A stretch of DNA of 64,000 bases, taken from NCBI RefSeq assembly GCF_914767665.1, contig NC_059508.1, positions 25,109,501 through 25,173,500 on the forward strand. Direction: 5' to 3'. A program made the translations under genes and the position numbers. The notes under the pieces are model-generated. The model did not search any database. It was given only the letters and a program-made list of their open reading frames with translations, and had not been told where the DNA came from. The stretch's first letter is position 1, and each line of letters opens with the position of its first letter. Source of the stretch: Harmonia axyridis (taxonomy: Eukaryota > Arthropoda > Insecta > Coleoptera > Coccinellidae). Of the stretch, positions 46,701 to 61,100 are shown piece by piece.

Positions 46701-49700
46701 ACTCGGATGTCACGCAGGTAGCTATAATCTCCCACGTGGTAAGGTCAATTGCTGCTGTAACCACAAATGCACGACTGACTTCTGTTGTTGATTTGATTTG
46801 TTTGTTATTTCCTTCAATGTTTCTCATTCTAACACTTCTCATCGTATTGCACAGGGACGAAAGCTTGACACACGTGTCTATGGAAACCACATTGGTATAA
46901 GGGACTGTTCTTATTCCCTTCTTTCTGTATAATGATCAATTATCCAAGTAGGCCATTCCACATTGTTGATTTTCTTGGACTCGGATTTCACGCAGGTAGC
47001 TATAATCTCCCACGTGGTAAGGTCAATTGCTGCTGTAACCACAAATGCACGACTGACTTCTAATGTTGATTTCATTCGTTTGTTATTTTCTTCAATGTTT
47101 CTCATTCTAACACTTTTCATCGTATTGCACAGGGACGAAAGCTTGACATGCGTGTCTTAGGAAACCACTTTGGTATAAGGGACTGTTCTTATTCCCTTTT
47201 TTTTGTTTGATCAACAATTATCCAAGTGGGCCATTCCACATTGTTGATTTTCTTGGACTCGGATGTCACGCAGGTAGCTATCATCTCCCACGTGGTAAGG
47301 TCAATTGCTGCTGTAACCACAAATGCACGACTGACTTCTGTTGTTGATTTTATTCGTTTGTTATTTTCTTCAATGTTTCTCATTCTAACACTTTTTTCAT
47401 CGTATTGCACAGGGACGAAAGCTTGACACGCGTGTCTAAGGAAACCACTTTGGTATAAGGGACTGTTCTTATTCCCTTCTTTTTGTTTAATGAACAATTA
47501 TCCGAATAAGCCATTCCACATTGTTGATTTTCTTGGACTCGGATGTCATGCAGGTAGCTAGAATCTCCCACGTGGTAATGTCAATTGCTGCTGTAACCAC
47601 AAATGCACGACTGACTTCTGTTGTTGATTTCATTTGTTTGTTTTTTCCTCCTATGTTTCTCATTCTTACAGTTTTCATCGTATTGCACAGGGACGAAAGC
47701 TTGACACACGTGTCTATGGAAACCACATTCGTATAAGGGACTGTTCTTACTTCATTCTTTCTGTATAATGATCAATTATCCAAGTAAGTCATTCCACATT
47801 GTTGATTTTCTTGGACTCGGATGTCACGCAGGTAGCTATAATCTCCCACGTGGTAAGGTCAATTGCTGCTGAAACCACAAATGCACGACTGACTTCTGTT
47901 GTTGATTTCATTTGTTTGTTATTTCCTTCAATGTTTCTCATTCTAACACTTTTCATCGTATTGCACAGGGACGAAAGCTTGACACACGTGTCTAAGAAAA
48001 CCACTTTGGTATGAGGGACTGTTCTTATTCGCTTCTTTTTGTTCAATCAACAATTATCCAAGTAAGCCATTCCACATTGTTGATTTTCTTGGACTCGGAT
48101 GTCACGCAGGTAGCTATAAGCTCCCACGTGGTAAGGTCAATTGCTGCTGTAACCACAAATGCACGACTGACTTCTGTTGTTGATTTCATTTGTTTGTTAT
48201 TTCCTTCTATGTTTCTCATTCTAACACTTTTCATCGTATTGCACAGGGACGAAAGCTTGACACACGTGTCTAAGGAAACCACTTTGGTATAAGGGACTGT
48301 TCTTATTTTTTTTTGTTTAATCAACAATTATCCAAGTTGGCCATTCCACATTGTTGATTTTCTTGGACTCGGATGTCACGCAGGTAGCTATAATCTCCCA
48401 CGTGGTAAGGTCAATTGCTGCTGTAACCACAAATGCACGACTGACTTCTAATGTTGATTTCATTTGTTTGTTATTTCCTTCAATGTTTCTCATTCTAACA
48501 CTTTTCATCGTATTGCACAGGGACGAAAGCTTGACATGCGTGTCTAAGGAAACCACTTTGGTATAAGGGACTGTTCTTATTCCCTTCTTTTTGTTTAATG
48601 AACAATTATCCAAGTAAGCCATTCCACATTGTTGATTTTCTTGGACTCGGATGTCACGCAGGTAGCTATAATCTCCCACGTGGTGAGGTCACTTGCTGCT
48701 GTAACCACAAATGCACGACTGACTTCTGTTGTTGATTTCATTCGTTTGTTATTTTCTTCAATGATTCTCATTCTAACACTTTTCATCGTATTGCACAGGG
48801 ACGAAAGCTTGACACGCGTGTCTAAGGAAACCACTTTGGTATAAGGGACTGTTCTTATTCCCTTCTTTCTGTATAATGATCAATTATCCAAGTAAGTCAT
48901 TCCACATTGTTGATTTTCTTGGACTCGGATGACACGCAGGTAGCTATTATCTTTTACGTGGTAAGGTCAATTGCTGCTGTAACCACAAATGCACGACTGA
49001 CTTCTGTTGTTGATTTCATTTGTTTGTTATTTCCTTCAATGTTTCTCATTCTAACATTTCTCATCGTATTGCACAGGGACGAAAGCTTGACACACGTGTC
49101 TAAGGAAACCACTTTGGTATAAGGGACTGTTCTTATTCCCTTCTTTTTGTATAATGATCAATTATCCAAGTAAGCCATTCCACATTGTTGATTTTCTTGG
49201 ACTCGGATGTCACGCAGGTAGCTATAATCTCCCACGTGGTAAGGTCAATTGCTGCTGTAATCACAAATGCACGACTGACTTCTGTTGTTGATTTCATTCG
49301 TTTGTTATTTTCTTCAATGATTCTCATTCTAACACTTTTCATCGTATTGCACAGGGACGAAAGCTTGACACGCGTGTCTAAGGAAACCACTTTGGTATAA
49401 GGGACTGTTCTTATTCCCTTCTTTCTGTATAATGATCAATTATCCAAGTAAGCCATTCCACATTGTTGATTTTCTTGGACTCGGATGTCACGCAGGTAGC
49501 TATTATCTCCCACGTGGTAAGGTCATTTGCTGCTGTAACCACAAATGCACGACTGACTTCTGTTGTTGATTTCATTCGTTTGTTATTTTCTTCAATGTTT
49601 CTCATTCTAACACTTTTCATCGTAATGCACAGGGACGAAAGCTTGACACACGTGTCTACGGAAACCACATTGGTATAAGGGACTGTTCTTACTCCATTCT

Positions 49701-51408
49701 TTCTGTATAATGATCAATTATCCAATTAAGCCATTCCACATTGTTGATTTTCTTGGACTCGGATGTCACGCAGGTAGCTATTATCTCCCACGTGGTAAGG
49801 TCATTTGCTGCTGTAACCACAAATGCACGACTGACTTCTGTTGTTGATTTCATTCGTTTGTTATTTTCTTCAATGATTCTCATTCTAACACTTTTCATCG
49901 TATTGCACAGGGACGAAAGCTTGACACGCGTGTCTAAGGAAACCACTTTGGTATAAGGGACTGTTCTTATTCCCTTCTTTCTGTATAATGATCAATTATC
50001 CAAGTAAGTCATTCCACATTGTTGATTTTCTTGGACTCGGATGACACGCAGGTAGCTATTATCTTTTACGTGGTAAGGTCAATTGCTGCTGTAACCACAA
50101 ATGCACGACTGACTTCTGTTGTTGATTTCATTTGTTTGTTATTTCCTTTAATGTTTCTCATTCTAACATTTCTCATCGTATTGCACAGGGACGAAAGCTT
50201 GACACACGTGTCTAAGGAAACCACTTTGGTATAAGGGACTGTTCTTATTCCCTTCTTTTTGTATAATGATCAATTATCCAAGTAAGCCATTCCACATTGT
50301 TGATTTTCTTGGACTCGGATGTCACGCAGGTAGCTATAATCTCCCACGTGGTAAGGTCAATTGCTGCTGTAATCACAAATGCACGACTGACTTCTGTTGT
50401 TGATTTCATTCGTTTGTTATTTTCTTCAATGATTCTCATTCTAACACTTTTCATCGTATTGCACAGGGACGAAAGCTTGACACGCGTGTCTAAGGAAACC
50501 ACTTTGGTATAAGGGACTGTTCTTATTCCCTTCTTTCTGTATAATGATCAATTATCCAAGTAAGCCATTCCACATTGTTGATTTTCTTGGACTCGGATGT
50601 CACGCAGGTAGCTATTATCTCCCACGTGGTAAGGTCATTTGCTGCTGTAACCACAAATGCACGACTGACTTCTGTTGTTGATTTCATTCGTTTGTTATTT
50701 TCTTCAATGTTTCTCATTCTAACACTTTTCATCGTAATGCACAGGGACGAAAGCTTGACACACGTGTCTACGGAAACCACATTGGTATAAGGGACTGTTC
50801 TTACTCCATTCTTTCTGTATAATGATCAATTATCCAATTAAGCCATTCCACATTGTTGATTTTCTTGGACTCGGATGTCACGCAGGTAGCTATAATCTCC
50901 CACGTGGTAAGGTCAATTGCTGCTGTAATCACAAATGCACGACTGACTTCTGTTGTTGATTTGATTTGTTTGTTATTTCCTTCAATGTTTCCCATTCTAA
51001 CACTTCTCATCGTATTGCACAGGGACGAAAGCTTGACACACGTGTCTATGGAAACCACATTGGTATAAGGGACTGTTCTTATTCCCTTCTTTCTGTATAA
51101 TGATCAATTATCCAAGTAAGCCATTCCACATTGTTGATTTTCTTGGACTCGGATGACACGCAGGTAGCTATTATCTTTTACGTGGTAAGGTCAATTGCTG
51201 CTGTAACCACAAATGCACGACTGACTTCTGTTGTTGATTTCATTTGTTTGTTATTTCCTTTAATGTTTCTCATTCTAACACTTCTCATCGTATTGCACAG
51301 GGACGAAAGCTTGACACACGTGTCTAAGGAAACCACTTTGGTATAAGGGACTGTTCTTATTCCCTTCTTTCTGTATAATGATCAATTATCCAAGTAAGCC
51401 ATTCCACA
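43705..51408 (+). repeat. Higher-order repeat block B2 (7704 bp)
   Basis: This block aligns with 9067-17602 of array A. Relative to it, B2 lacks 1944 bp (array A about 9703-11646) at the hybrid monomer 44233 and has an extra 1112-bp, four-monomer unit at 49741-50852. Confidence 0.85.
49741..50852 (+). repeat. Extra four-monomer (1112-bp) unit in array B
   Basis: Monomers 50019, 50297 and 50575 repeat 48907, 49185 and 49463, exactly 1112 bp (4 x 278) later. Monomer 49741 is a hybrid with the AAGGTCATTTGC front of the 49463 type and the ATGATTCTC/ACGCGTGTC rear of the 48629 type. It marks the crossover. Array A has no such unit between 16769 and 17047. Confidence 0.85.
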
Positions 51409-54400
51409 TTGTTGATTTTCTTGGACTCGGATGACACGCAGGTAGCTATAATCTCCCACGTGGTAAGGTCAAATGCTGCTGTAACCACAAATGCACGACT
51501 GACTTCTGTTGTTGATTTCATTTGTTTGTTATTTCCTTCTATGTTTCTCATTCTAACACTTTTCATCGTATTGCACAGGGACGAAAGCTTGACACGCGTG
51601 TCTAAGGAAACCACTTTTTTTTGTTTAATCAACAATTATCCAAGTAGGCCATTCCACATTGTTGATTTTCTTGGACTCGGATGTCACGCAGGTAGCTATA
51701 ATCTCCCACGTGGTAAGGTCAATTGCTGCTGTAACCACAAATGCACGACTGACTTCTAATGTTGATTTCATTCGTTTGTTATTTTCTTCAATGTTTCTCA
51801 TTCTAACACTTTTCATCGTATTGCACAGGGACGAAAGCTTGACATGCGTGTCTTAGGAAACCACTTTGGTATAAGGGACTGTTCTTATTCCCTTTTTTTT
51901 GTTTGATCAACAATTATCCAAGTGGGCCATTCCACATTGTTGATTTTCTTGGACTCGGATGTCACGCAGGTAGCTATCATCTCCCACGTGGTAAGGTCAA
52001 TTGCTGCTGTAAGCACAAATGCACGACTGACTTCTGTTGTTGATTTTATTCGTTTGTTATTTTCTTCAATGTTTCTCATTCTAACACTTTTTTCATCGTA
52101 TTGCACAGGGACGAAAGCTTGACACGCGTGTCTAAGGAAACCACTTTGGTATAAGGGACTGTTCTTATTCCCTTCTTTTTGTTTAATGAACAATTATCCG
52201 AATAAGCCATTCCACATTGTTGATTTTCTTGGACTCGGATGTCACGCAGGTAGCTAGAATCTCCCACGTGGTAATGTCAATTGCTGCTGTAACCAAAAAT
52301 GCACGACTGACTTCTGTTGTTGATTTCATTTGTTTGTTTTTTCCTCCTATGTTTCTCATTCGTACAGTTTTCATCGTATTGCACAGGGACGAAAGCTTGA
52401 CACACGTGTCTATGGAAACCACATTCGTATAAGGGACTGTTCTTACTTCATTCTTTCTGTATAATGATCAATTATCCAAGTAAGTCATTCCACATTGTTG
52501 ATTTTCTTGGACTCGGATGTCACGCAGGTAGCTATCATCTCCCACGTGGTAAGGTCAATTGCTGCTGAAACCACAAATGCACGACTGACTTCTGTTGTTG
52601 ATTTCATTTGTTTGTTATTTCCTTCAATGTTTCTCATTCTAACACTTTTCATTGTATTGCACAGGGACGAAAGCTTGACACACGTGTCTAAGAAAACCAC
52701 TTTGGTATAAGGGACTGTTCTTATTCGCTTCTTTTTGTTCAATCAACAAGTAAGCCATTCCACATTGTTGATTTTCTTGGACTCGGATGTCACGCAGGTA
52801 GCTATAAGCTCCCACGTGGTAAGGTCAATTGCTGCTGTAACCACAAATGCACGACTGACTTCTGTTGTTGATTTCATTTGTTTGTTATTTCCTTCTATGT
52901 TTCTCATTCTAACACTTTTCATCGTATTGCACAGGGACGAAAGCTTGACACACGTGTCTAAGGAAACCACTTTGGTATAAGGGACTGTTCTTATTTTTTT
53001 TTTGTTTAATCAACAATTATCCAAGTAGGCCATTCCACATTGTTGATTTTCTTGGACTCGGATGTCACGCAGGTAGCTATAATCTCCCACGTGGTAAGGT
53101 CAATTGCTGCTGTAACCACAAATGCACGACTGACTTCTAATGTTGATTTCATTTGTTTGTTATTTCCTTCAATGTTTCTCATTCTAACACTTTTCATCGT
53201 ATTGCACAGGGACGAAAGCTTGACACGCGTGTCTAAGGAAACCACTTTGGTATAAGGGACTGTTCTTATTCCCTTCTTTTTGTTTAATGAACAATTATCC
53301 AAGTAAGCCATTCCACATTGTTGATTTTCTTGGACTCGGATGTCACGCAGGTAGCTATAATCTCCCACGTGGTGAGGTCAATTGCTGCTGTAACCACAAA
53401 TGCACGACTGACTTCTGTTGTTGATTTCATTCGTTTGTTATTTTCTTCAATGATTCTCATTCTAACACTTTTCATCGTATTGCACAGGGACGAAAGCTTG
53501 ACACGCGTGTCTAAGGAAACCACTTTGGTATAAGGGACTGTTCTTATTCCCTTCTTTCTGTATAATGATCAATTATCCAAGTAAGTCATTCCACATTGTT
53601 GATTTTCTTGGACTCGGATGACACGCAGGTAGCTATTATCTTTTACGTGGTAAGGTCAATTGCTGCTGTAACCACAAATGCACGACTGACTTCTGTTGTT
53701 GATTTCATTTGTTTGTTATTTCCTTTAATGTTTCTCATTCTAACATTTCTCATCGTATTGCACAGGGACGAAAGCTTGACACACGTGTCTAAGGAAACCA
53801 CTTTGGTATAAGGGACTGTTCTTATTCCCATCTTTTTGTATAATGATCAATTATCCAAGTAAGCCATTCCACATTGTTGATTTTCTTGGACTCGGATGTC
53901 ACGCAGGTAGCTATAATCTCCCACGTGGTAAGGTCAATTGCTGCTGTAATCACAAATGCACGACTGACTTCTGTTGTTGATTTCATTCGTTTGTTATTTT
54001 CTTCACTGATTCTCATTCTAACACTTTTCATCGTATTGCACAGGGACGAAAGCTTGACACGCGTGTCTAAGGAAACCACTTTGGTATAAGGGACTGTTCT
54101 TATTCCCTTCTTTCTGTATAATGATCAATTATCCAAGTAAGCCATTCCACATTGTTGATTTTCTTGGACTCGGATGACACGCAGGTAGCTATTATCTTTT
54201 ACGTGGTAAGGTCAATTGCTGCTGTAACCACAAATGCACGACTGACTTCTGTTGTTGATTTCATTTGTTTGTTATTTCCTTTAATGTTTCTCATTCTAAC
54301 ATTTCTCATCGTATTGCACAGGGACGAAAGCTTGACACACGTGTCTAAGGAAACCACTTTGGTATAAGGGACTGTTCTTATTCCCATCTTTTTGTATAAT

Positions 54401-54872
54401 GATCAATTATCCAAGTAAGCCATTCCACATTGTTGATTTTCTTGGACTCGGATGTCACGCAGGTAGCTATAATCTCCCACGTGGTAAGGTCAATTGCTGC
54501 TGTAATCACAAATGCACGACTGACTTCTGTTGTTGATTTCATTCGTTTGTTATTTTCTTCACTGATTCTCATTCTAACACTTTTCATCGTATTGCACAGG
54601 GACGAAAGCTTGACACGCGTGTCTAAGGAAACCACTTTGGTATAAGGGACTGTTCTTATTCCCTTCTTTCTGTATAATGATCAATTATCCAAGTAAGCCA
54701 TTCCACATTGTTGATTTTCTTGGACTCGGATGACACGCAGGTAGCTATTATCTTTTACGTGGTAAGGTCAATTGCTGCTGTAACCACAAATGCACGACTG
54801 ACTTCTGTTGTTGATTTCATTTGTTTGTTATTTCCTTTAATGTTTCTCATTCTAACATTTCTCATCGTATTG
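51409..54872 (+). repeat. Higher-order repeat block B3
   Basis: This is the counterpart of 17603-20510 (offset 33806), including the 270-bp monomer where AATTATCC has been lost (AATCAACAAGTAAGCC at about 52740), the same as at about 18939 in array A. It is longer than A3 by the 556-bp duplication. Confidence 0.85.
53596..54707 (+). repeat. Two-monomer (556-bp) duplication in array B
   Basis: Monomers 53596 and 53874 are repeated at 54152 and 54430. The private changes TTCCCATCTTTTTG and TTCACTGATTCTC are shared by both copies. Array A has this pair once (19790 and 20068), so the offset between arrays steps from 33806 to 34362 here. Confidence 0.9.
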
Positions 54873-55139
54873 CATCGTATTAAGCCATTCCACATTTTTG
54901 ATTTCCTCCCACGTGGTAAGGTCAATGCTGCTGTAACCAAAACTGGACGGTTGACTTCTGTTGTTGATGTCATTCGTTTGTTATTTCCTTCAATGTTTCT
55001 TACTCTAACACTTTCTGTCGTATTGCTGAGGGATGAAAGCTTGACACACGTGTCTAAGGAAACCACTTTGGTATAAAGGACTGTTCTTATTTCCTTTTTT
55101 TTTGTTTAATCAACAATTATCCGAGTAGGCCATTCCACA
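54873..55139 (+). repeat. Divergent fused monomer, array B copy
   Basis: This is the same fusion and divergent monomer as 20511-20777, offset 34362. Both copies share the CATCGTATT duplication and the TTGGACTCGG-segment deletion, so the fusion predates the 34-kb duplication. A single difference is visible (GATGTCATTCG here against GATTTCATTCG in array A). Confidence 0.85.
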
Positions 55140-58100
55140 TTGTTGATTTTCTTGGACTCGGATGTCTCGCAGGTAGCTATAATCTCCCACGTGGTAAGGT
55201 CAATGGCCGCTGTAACCACAAATGCACGACTGACTTCTGTTGTTGATTTCATTTGTTTGTTATTTCCTTCTATGTTTCTCATTCTAACACTTTTCATCGT
55301 ATTGCACAAGGACGAAAGCTTGACACGCGTGTCTAAGGAAACCACTTTGGTATAAGAGACTGTTCTTATTCCCTTCTTTTTGTTTAATGAACAATTATCG
55401 AAGTAAGCCATTCCACATTGTTGATTTTCTTGGACTCGGATGTCACGCAGGTAGCTATAATATCCCACGTGGTAAGGTCAATTGCTGCTGTAACCACAAA
55501 TGCACTACTGACTTCGGTTGTTGATTTCATTTGTTTGTTATTTCATTCTATGATTCTCATTCTAACACTTTTCATCGTATTGCACAGGGGCGAAAGCTTG
55601 ACACACGTGCCTTAGGAAACCACTTTGGTATGAGGGAATGTTCTTATTTCCTTTCTTTTTGTTTAATGAACAATTATCCAAGTAAGCCATTCCACATTGT
55701 TGATTTTCTTGGACTCGGATGACACGCGGGTAGCTATAATCTCCCACGTGGTAAGGTCAATTGCTGCTGTAACCACAATTGGACGGCTGACTTCTGTTGT
55801 TGATTTCATTTGTTTGTTATTCCCTTCAATGTTCCTCATTCTAACACTTTTCATCGTATTGCACAGGGACGAAAGCTTGACACACGTGTCTAAGGAAACC
55901 ACTTTGGTATAAGGGACTGTTCTTACTTCATTCTTTCTGTATAATGATCAATTATCCAAGTAAGTCATTCCACATTGTTGATTTTCGTGGACTCGGATGT
56001 CACGCAGGTATCTATAATCTCCCACGTGGTAAGGTCAATTGCTGCTGTAATCACAAATGCACGACTGACTTCTGTTGTTGATTTGATTTGTTTGTTATTT
56101 CCTTCAATGTTTCTCATTCTAACACTTCTCATCGTATTGCACAGGGACGAAAGCTTGACACACGTGTCTAAGGAAACCACATTGGTATAAGGGACTGTTC
56201 TTATTCCCTTCTTTCTGTATGATGATCAATTATCCAAGTAAGCCATTCCACATTATTGATTTTCTTGGACTCGGATGACACGCAGGTAGCTATAATCCTT
56301 AACGTGGTAAGGTCAATTGCTGCTGTAACCACAAATGCACGACTGACTTCTGTTGTTGATTTCATTTGTTTGTTATTTCCTTCAATGTTTCTCATTCTAA
56401 CACTTTTCATCGTATTGCACAGGGACGAAAGCTTGACACACGTGTCTAAGTAAACCACTTTGGTATAAGGGACTGTTCTTATTCCCTTCTTTTTGTTTAA
56501 TGAACAATTATCCAAGTAAGCCGTTCCACATTGTTGATTTTCTTGGACTCGGATGACACGCAGGTAGCTATAATCTTTTACGTGGTAAGGTCAATTGCTG
56601 CTGTAACCACAAATGCACGACTGACTTCTGTTTTTGATTTCATTCGTTTGTTATTTTCTTCAATGTTTCTCATTCTAACACTTTCCATCGTATTGCACAG
56701 GGACGAAAGCTTGACACGCGTGTCTAAGGAAACCACTTTGGTATAAGGGACTGTTCTTATTCCCTTCTTTTTGTTTAATGAACAATTATCCAAGCCATTC
56801 CACATTGTTGATTTTCTTGGACTCGGATGTCACGCAGGTAGCTATAATCTCCCACGTGGTGAGGTCAATTGCTGCTGTAACCACAAATGCACGACTGACT
56901 TCTGTTGTTGATTTCATTCGTTTGTTATTTTCTTCAATGTTTCTCATTCTAACACTTTTCATCGTATTGCACAGGGACGAAAGCTTGACACACGTGTCTA
57001 AGGAAACCACTTTGGTATAAGGGACTGTTCTTATTCCCTTCTTTTTGTTCAATCAACAATTATCCAAGTAAGCCATTCCACATTGTTGATTTTCTTGGAC
57101 TCGGATGTCACGCCGGTAGCTATAATCTCCCACGTGGTAAGGTCAATTGCTGCTGTAACCACAAATGCACGACTGACTTCTGTTGTTGATTTCATTTGTT
57201 TGTTATTTCCTTCAATGTTTCTCATTCTAACACTTTTCATCGTATTGCACAGGGACGAAAGCTTGACACGCGTGTCTAAGGAAACCACTTTGGTATAAGG
57301 GACTGTTCTTATTTCCTTCTTTTTGTTTAATGAACAATTATCCAAGTAAGCCGTTCCACACTGTTGATTATCTTGGGCTCGGATGTCACGCAGGTAGCTG
57401 TAATCTCCCACGTGGTAAGGTCAATTGCTGCTGTAACCACGAATGCACGACTGACTTCTGTTGTTGATTTCATTCGTTTGTTATTTTCTTCAATGATTCT
57501 CATTCCAGCACTTTTCATCGTATTGCACAGGGACGAAAGCTTGACACGCGTGTCTAAGGAAACCACTTTGGTATAAGGGACTGTTCTTATTCCCTTCTTT
57601 TTGTTTAATGAACAATTATCCAAGTAAGCCGTTCCACATTGTTGATTTTCTTGGGCTCGGATGTCACGCAGGTAGCTGTAATCTCCCACGTGGTAAGGTC
57701 AATTGCTGCTGTAACCACGAATGCACGACTGACTTCTGTTGTTGATTTCATTCGTTTGTTATTTTCTTCAATGTTTCTCATTCTAACACTTTTCATCGTA
57801 TTGCACAGTGACGAAAGCTTGACACACGTGTCTAAGGAAACCACTTTGGTATGAGGGACTGCTCTTCTTCCCTTTTTTCTTTTTGATGAACAATTATCCA
57901 AGTAAGCCATTCCACATTGTTGATTTTCTTGGACTAGGATGTCACGCAGCTATCTATAATCTCCCACGTGGAAAGGTCAATTGCTGCTGTAACCACAAAT
58001 GCACGACTGACTTCTGTTGTTGATTTCATTTGTTTGTTATTTCCTTCTATGTTTCTCATTCTAACACTTTTCATCGTATTGCACAGGGACGAAAGCTTGA

Positions 58101-61100
58101 CACACATGTCTGAGAAAACCACTTTGGTATGAGGGACTGTTCTTATTCCCTTTTTTTTGTTTAATCAACAATTATCCAAGTGAGCCATTCCACATTGTTG
58201 ATTTTCTTGAACTCGGATGACACGCAGGTAGCTATAATCTCCCACGTGGTAAGGTCAATTGCTACTGTAACCACAAATGCACGACTGACTTCTGTTGTTG
58301 ATTTCATTTGTTTGTTATTTCCTTCTATGTTTCTCATTCTAACACTTTTCATCGTATTGCACAGGGACGAAAGCTTGACACGCGTGTCTAAGGAAACCAC
58401 TTTTTTTTGTTTAATCAACAATTATCCAAGTAGGCCATTCCACATTGTTGATTTTCTTGGACTCGGATGTCACGCAGGTAGCTATAATCTCCCACGTGGT
58501 AAGGTCAATTGCTGCTGTAACCACAAATGCACGACTGACTTCTAATGTTGATTTCATTCGTTTGTTATTTTCTTCAATGTTTCTCATTCTAACACTTTTC
58601 ATCGTATTGCACAGGGACGAAAGCTTGACATGCGTGTCTTAGGAAACCACTTTGGTATAAGGGACTGTTCTTATTCCCTTTTTTTTGTTTGATCAACAAT
58701 TATCCAAGTGGGCCATTCCACATTGTTGATTTTCTTGGACTCGGATATCACGCAGGTAGCTATCATCTCCCACGTGGTAAGGTCAATTGCTGCTGTAACC
58801 ACAAATGCACGACTGACTTCTGTTGTTGATTTCATTCGTTTGTTATTTTCTTCAATGTTTCTCATTCTAACACTTTTTTCATCGTATTGCACAGGGACGA
58901 AAGCTTGACACGCGTGTCTAAGGAAACCACTTTGGTATAAGGGACTGTTCTTATTCCCTTCTTTTTGTTTAATGAACAATTATCCGAATAAGCCATTCCA
59001 CATTGTTGATTTTCTTGGACTCGGATGTCACGCAGGTAGCTAGAATCTCCCACGTGGTAATGTCAATTGCTGCTGTAACCACAAATGCACGACTGACTTC
59101 TGTTGTTGATTTCATTTGTTTGTTTTTTCCTTCTATGTTTCTCATTCTTACACTTTTCATCGTATTGCACAGGGACGAAAGCTTGACACACGTGTCTATG
59201 GAAACCACATTCGTAAAAGGGACTGTTCTTACTTCATTCTTTCTGTATAATGATCAATTATCCAAGTAAGTCATTCCACATTGTTGATTTTCTTGGACTC
59301 GGATGTCACGCAGGTAGCTATAATCTCCCACGTGGTAAGGTCAATTGCTGCTGAAACCACAAATGCACGACTGACTTCGGTTGTTGATTTCATTTGTTTG
59401 TTATTTCATTCTATGATTCTCATTCTAACACTTTTCATCGTATTGCACAGGGACGAAAGCTTGACACACGTGCCTAAGGAAACCACTTTGGTATAAGGGA
59501 ATGTTCTTATTTCCTTTCTTTTTGTTTAATGAACAATTATCCAAGTAAGCCATTCCACATTGTTGATTTTCTTGGACTCGGATGACACGCGGGTAGCTAT
59601 AATCTCCCACGTGGTAAGGTCAATTGCTGCTGTAACCACAATTGGACGGCTGACTTCTGTTGTTGATTTCATTTGTTTGTTATTTCCTTCAATGTTTCTC
59701 ATTCTAACACTTTTCATCGTATTGCACAGGGACGAAAGCTTGACACACGTGTCTAAGGAAACCACTTTGGTATAGGGACTGTTCTTACTTCATTCTTTCT
59801 GTATAATGATCAATTATCCAAGTAAGTCATTCCACATTGTTGATTTTCTTGGACTCGGATGTCACGCAGGTATCTATAATCTCCCACGTGGTAAGGTCAA
59901 TTGCTGCTGTTATCACAAATGCACGACTGACTTCTGTTGTTGATTTGATTTGTTTGTTATTTCCTTCAATGTTTCTCATTCTAACACTTCTCATCGTATT
60001 GCACAGGGACGAAATATTGACACACGTGTCTAAGGAAACCACATTGGTATAAGGGACTGTTCTTATTCCCTTCTTTCTGTATGATGATCAATTATCCAAG
60101 TAAGCCATTCCACATTGTTGATTTTCTTGGACTCGGATGACACGCAGGTAGCTAGAATCTTTTACGTGGTAAGGTCAATTGCTGCTGTAACCACAAATGC
60201 ACGACTGACTTCTGTTGTTGATTTCATTCGTTTGTTATTTTCTTCAATGTTTCTCATTCTAACACTTTCCATCGTATTGCACAGGGACGAAAGCTTGACA
60301 CGCGTGTCTAAGGAAACCACTTTGGTATAAGGGACTGTTCTTATTCCCTTCTTTTTGTTTAATGAACAATTATCCGAATAAGCCATTCCACATTGTTGAT
60401 TTTCTTGGACTCGGATGTCACGCAGGTAGCTAGAATCTCCCACGTGGTAATGTCAATTGCTGCTGTAACCACAAATGCACGACTGACTTCTGTTGTTGAT
60501 TTCATTTGTTTGTTTTTTCCTTCTATGTTTCTCATTCTTACACTTTTCATTGTATTGCACAGGGACGAAAGCTTGACACACGTGTCTATGGAAACCACAT
60601 TCGTATAAGGGACTGTTCTTACTTCATTCTTTCTGTATAATGATCAATTATCCAAGTAAGTCATTCCACATTGTTGATTTTCTTGAACTCGGATGTCACG
60701 CAGGTAGCTATAATCTCCCACGTGGTAAGGTTAATTGCTGCTGAAACCACAAATGCACGACTGACTTCGGTTGTTGATTTCATTTGTTTGTTATTTCATT
60801 CTATGATTCTCATTCTAACACTTTTCATCGTATTGCACAGGGACGAAAGCTTGACACACGTGCCTAAGGAAACCACTTTGGTATAAGGGAATGTTCTTAT
60901 TTCCTTTCTTTTTGTTTAATGAACAATTATCCAAGTAAGCCATTCCACATTGTTGATTTTCTTGGACTCGGATGACACGCGGGTAGCTATAATCTCCCAC
61001 GTGGTAAGGTCAATTGCTGCTGTAACCACAATTGGACGGCTGACTTCTGTTGTTGATTTCATTTGTTTGTTATTTCCTTCAATGTTCCTCATTCTAACAC

